Source of the DNA: Galactobacter sp.
GTDB lineage: Bacteria; Actinomycetota; Actinomycetes; Actinomycetales; Micrococcaceae
DNA length: 7,529 bases
Direction of reading: 5' to 3'
Assembly (NCBI RefSeq): GCF_022712295.1
Contig: NZ_JALAGT010000032.1
Location: 1-7,529, forward strand
Part shown: one piece after another, positions 5,728 through 7,529 of the stretch
Layout: the number at the start of each line of letters is the position of its first letter
Numbering within the stretch: the first letter of the stretch is position 1
Made by a program: the position numbers and the translations under genes
Notes under the pieces: generated by a model
What the model saw: the letters and a program-made list of their open reading frames with translations, nothing else
Told to the model about the DNA's origin: nothing
The model's database searches: none

Positions 5728-5843
5728 TGGGGAGTCAGGTGCGTCGCGTCAGAATCTTGGGAGTCAGTTGTGCTGCGTCGAGCGGGGATCACCCTGCGTA
5801 AGCGACTCCTGAAACCTCAGCACTCGGCGCTATTGACTCCTGA
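5728..5843. repeat. Cluster of four GGAGTC repeats in inverted arrangement
   Basis: GGGAGTCAG occurs at 5730-5738 and 5759-5767, 29 bp apart; the surrounding 23 nt (5728-5750 and 5757-5779) match at 18 positions. The near-complement GACTCCTGA occurs at 5804-5812 and 5835-5843, 31 bp apart. The four copies form a nested inverted pattern inside the 218 bp noncoding stretch between the helicase stop and the glycosyltransferase start. They may be binding sites, RNA structure, or a decayed repeat. No ORF with coding character and no recognised riboswitch was found here. Confidence 0.5.
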
Positions 5844-5858
5844 GTGATGCGAATGCGG

Positions 5859-7529
5859 TCAGTTGCCCTGACGTGGGCCGGAGCCCGTGCTGTAGACCCG
5901 CTGGCTGCCACCCTGGCCACCGCGGCCGCGGCCACCCTGACCGCCACGTGCGCTGCGAGAGGAACGTTGGCCGGAACCCTGCTGTCCCTGGCCCCTGCGG
6001 CCGCCTCGACCGTGACCGTCACGACCGCCCTGCTCGGGGCCCTGACCCGACTGGCCGGCGGAGGCGGCCTGGGAGCGGGAGCCGTCCTGCGTACGTCGGG
6101 CATTGCCCTGGCCGGACTTGTTCCGTCCGGACTTGTTCCCCGAACCCTGCTTGCGCTGGCGAGCCTGCTGCTGTGCCGCCTTCTGGGCCAAGGCCTCAGG
6201 ATTGGCGATCTTCTGGGCCTCGACGGCAGAGACCGTGACGCGCTCACCTGGAGCCAAGTCGGTGAGCACGGCCTGAGAAAGGGTGTGGACGGTGGGCTTG
6301 ATCTTGGCCTGACGCATCAGGGTGCGCACATCGCCGCGCTGCTCAGGTGTGACCAGGGTGATCACCGTGCCGGACTGACCAGCGCGGGCGGTACGGCCTG
6401 AGCGGTGGACGTAGGCCTTGTGCTCAACCGGCGGGTCGGCGTGGACCACAACGGCAACGTCGTCCACGTGGATGCCACGCGCGGCGATATCCGTGGCAAC
6501 AAGGGTGTTGACCCGGCCGGACCCGAAGGCGTCCAGGTTGCGGGTACGGGCACCCTGCGACAGGTTCCCGTGGAGTTCCACAGCAGGAACACCCTGCTGC
6601 ACCAACTGCTTGGCCAGCTTCTTGGCCCCGTACTTGGTCCGCGTGAACACGATGGCGCGGCCGGGCGCGGAGGCCAGATCCTTGACCGCCTCGAGGCGCT
6701 GCTCCGGGTCCAAGCTGATGACATGGTGTTCCATCTGCACCTGAGGACCCTCGACCGAATCGGCCTCGTGGATCACCGGGTTGTGCAGGTATTTCTTGAC
6801 CAGCACGTCGATCCCGTTGTCCAGCGTGGCGGAGAAGAGCATCTTCTGCGCAGTGGAGGGAACCTTGTCGAGGATCCGCTTGACCATGGGCAGGAAACCC
6901 ATATCGGCCATCTGATCGGCCTCGTCCAGGACGGCAACCTGCAGGTCGGAGAAGTCCACGTGCCCCTGACCCATCAGGTCGAGCAGGCGTCCGGGGCAGG
7001 CGATGACCACGTCCACGCCGGCTTGCAGCGCCTTGACCTGCGGGTTCTGGCCCACACCGCCGAAGATCGCACGGCTACGCAGATGGGTGGGAGCCTCGAG
7101 GACCTTCAACGACTCCTCGATCTGAGCGGCCAGCTCACGCGTGGGGGCCAGGACCAGCGCGCGCGGCTTGCCCGGCTTGGGACGACGGTTCGATTCGGCG
7201 AGGCGCGCCACCAGCGGAAGCAAGAACGCGAAGGTCTTGCCCGAGCCGGTCTTACCCCGGCCGAGGACATCGCGGCCGGACAGGGAGTCCGGAAGGGTGG
7301 CGGCCTGGATGGGGCTGGGCTTGGTGATGCCCAGCGGCGCCAGCGCGTCGTTGAGGACGGCAGGGACGCCCAACTCGGTGAAGGTCTCAGCCGTCGGGAC
7401 CGGAGCCTTGGTGGCCTTGGGCGCCGCAACCTTGGGGGACTGCGCCGGGGAGGACTGTTTTGCGGCACCTTGCGTTGGGCTACCCTGACGGCCTGGGCCG
7501 GAGGAGGGGCGCCGACGACGCTTCGGGGC
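5859..7529 (-). CDS. DEAD-box ATP-dependent RNA helicase, 5' end outside window
   Basis: At least 556 residues, open to the right edge. An RNA helicase that uses ATP to remodel RNA duplexes in ribosome assembly or RNA decay. Counting from the edge, residues 1-48 are a basic Pro/Ala-rich extension. The core follows: TFTELGVP and Q-motif glutamine 75, motif I GKTGSGKT (92-99), PTRELA (129-134), CPGRL (178-182, Cys for the usual Thr), DEAD (202-205), SAT (233-235), FTRTK of motif IV, ATDIAARGI (345-353) and HRSGRTARAG (375-384). The position after RGI is His instead of the common Asp. From about 452 on, the tail is Gly/Arg/Gln/Ser-rich with several RGG/RG repeats, an RNA-binding disordered tail typical of actinobacterial RhlE-like helicases. 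A TTG at 7373 is in frame but too late to be the start, since it would cut the Q-motif region. A terminator-like hairpin lies about 155 bp downstream. Confidence 0.93.
   Translation of the reverse strand, partial: APKRRRRPSSGPGRQGSPTQGAAKQSSPAQSPKVAAPKATKAPVPTAETFTELGVPAVLNDALAPLGITKPSPIQAATLPDSLSGRDVLGRGKTGSGKTFAFLLPLVARLAESNRRPKPGKPRALVLAPTRELAAQIEESLKVLEAPTHLRSRAIFGGVGQNPQVKALQAGVDVVIACPGRLLDLMGQGHVDFSDLQVAVLDEADQMADMGFLPMVKRILDKVPSTAQKMLFSATLDNGIDVLVKKYLHNPVIHEADSVEGPQVQMEHHVISLDPEQRLEAVKDLASAPGRAIVFTRTKYGAKKLAKQLVQQGVPAVELHGNLSQGARTRNLDAFGSGRVNTLVATDIAARGIHVDDVAVVVHADPPVEHKAYVHRSGRTARAGQSGTVITLVTPEQRGDVRTLMRQAKIKPTVHTLSQAVLTDLAPGERVTVSAVEAQKIANPEALAQKAAQQQARQRKQGSGNKSGRNKSGQGNARRTQDGSRSQAASAGQSGQGPEQGGRDGHGRGGRRGQGQQGSGQRSSRSARGGQGGRGRGGQGGSQRVYSTGSGPRQGN

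Noticed and set aside
5704..5858. Possible known riboswitch upstream of the glycosyltransferase
   Set aside because: No conserved core of a riboswitch class I know could be matched; only the GGAGTC repeats and the downstream hairpin are supported.
5844..6401. Plus-strand open frame with hydrophobic Ala/Leu/Thr-rich peptide that looks like a membrane protein
   Set aside because: It is the antisense reading of the Gly/Arg-rich helicase tail; that codon pattern gives Ala/Thr/Leu runs automatically.

Overview
The window comes from a high-GC actinobacterium, most likely a member of the Micrococcales (Micrococcaceae-like). The evidence is GC-rich third codon positions, GTG starts, an actinobacterial lipoprotein and DEAD-box style, and a glycosyltransferase/deacetylase pair that closely resembles MshA and MshB of mycothiol synthesis, which is restricted to actinobacteria. 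The genus cannot be fixed from the sequence alone.

Layout. Positions 1-148 hold the 5' end of a class I/II (PLP) aminotransferase on the minus strand that runs off the left edge. It is divergent from a plus-strand pair: a glycerate kinase (276-1403) and, 4 bp further on, a CapA/PGA_cap-type lipoprotein (1408-2706). The 127 bp between the divergent genes carries two palindromic operators with the same core, 22 bp apart. A strong hairpin (2733-2782) closes the plus-strand unit. A convergent minus-strand NAD(P)-binding oxidoreductase (2854-3459) follows, with its own ribosome binding site and a palindrome upstream. Positions 3641-5640 are a minus-strand two-gene operon, an MshA-like GT4 glycosyltransferase followed with a 4 bp GTGA overlap by an MshB-like PIG-L deacetylase. 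Upstream is a 218 bp noncoding stretch (5641-5858) with a long hairpin and a cluster of GGAGTC repeats. The right end (5859-7529) is a minus-strand DEAD-box RNA helicase whose N-terminus lies beyond the window.

How the genes may work together. The aminotransferase and glycerate kinase could share a regulator and act on a serine/hydroxypyruvate/glycerate route into glycolysis; this is inference from gene order and shared operators. The glycosyltransferase and deacetylase look like consecutive enzymes: one adds GlcNAc (or a similar N-acyl sugar) to a phosphorylated acceptor, and the other removes the N-acyl group. They may be the organism's mycothiol enzymes or a paralogous pair making a related pseudodisaccharide. 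The helicase, oxidoreductase and CapA protein have no evident functional link to these units.

No tRNA, rRNA, CRISPR array, insertion sequence or phage gene was seen. The most interesting items are the MshA/MshB-like operon with altered acceptor-site residues, the paired operators at 189-228, and the structured noncoding region 5641-5858.
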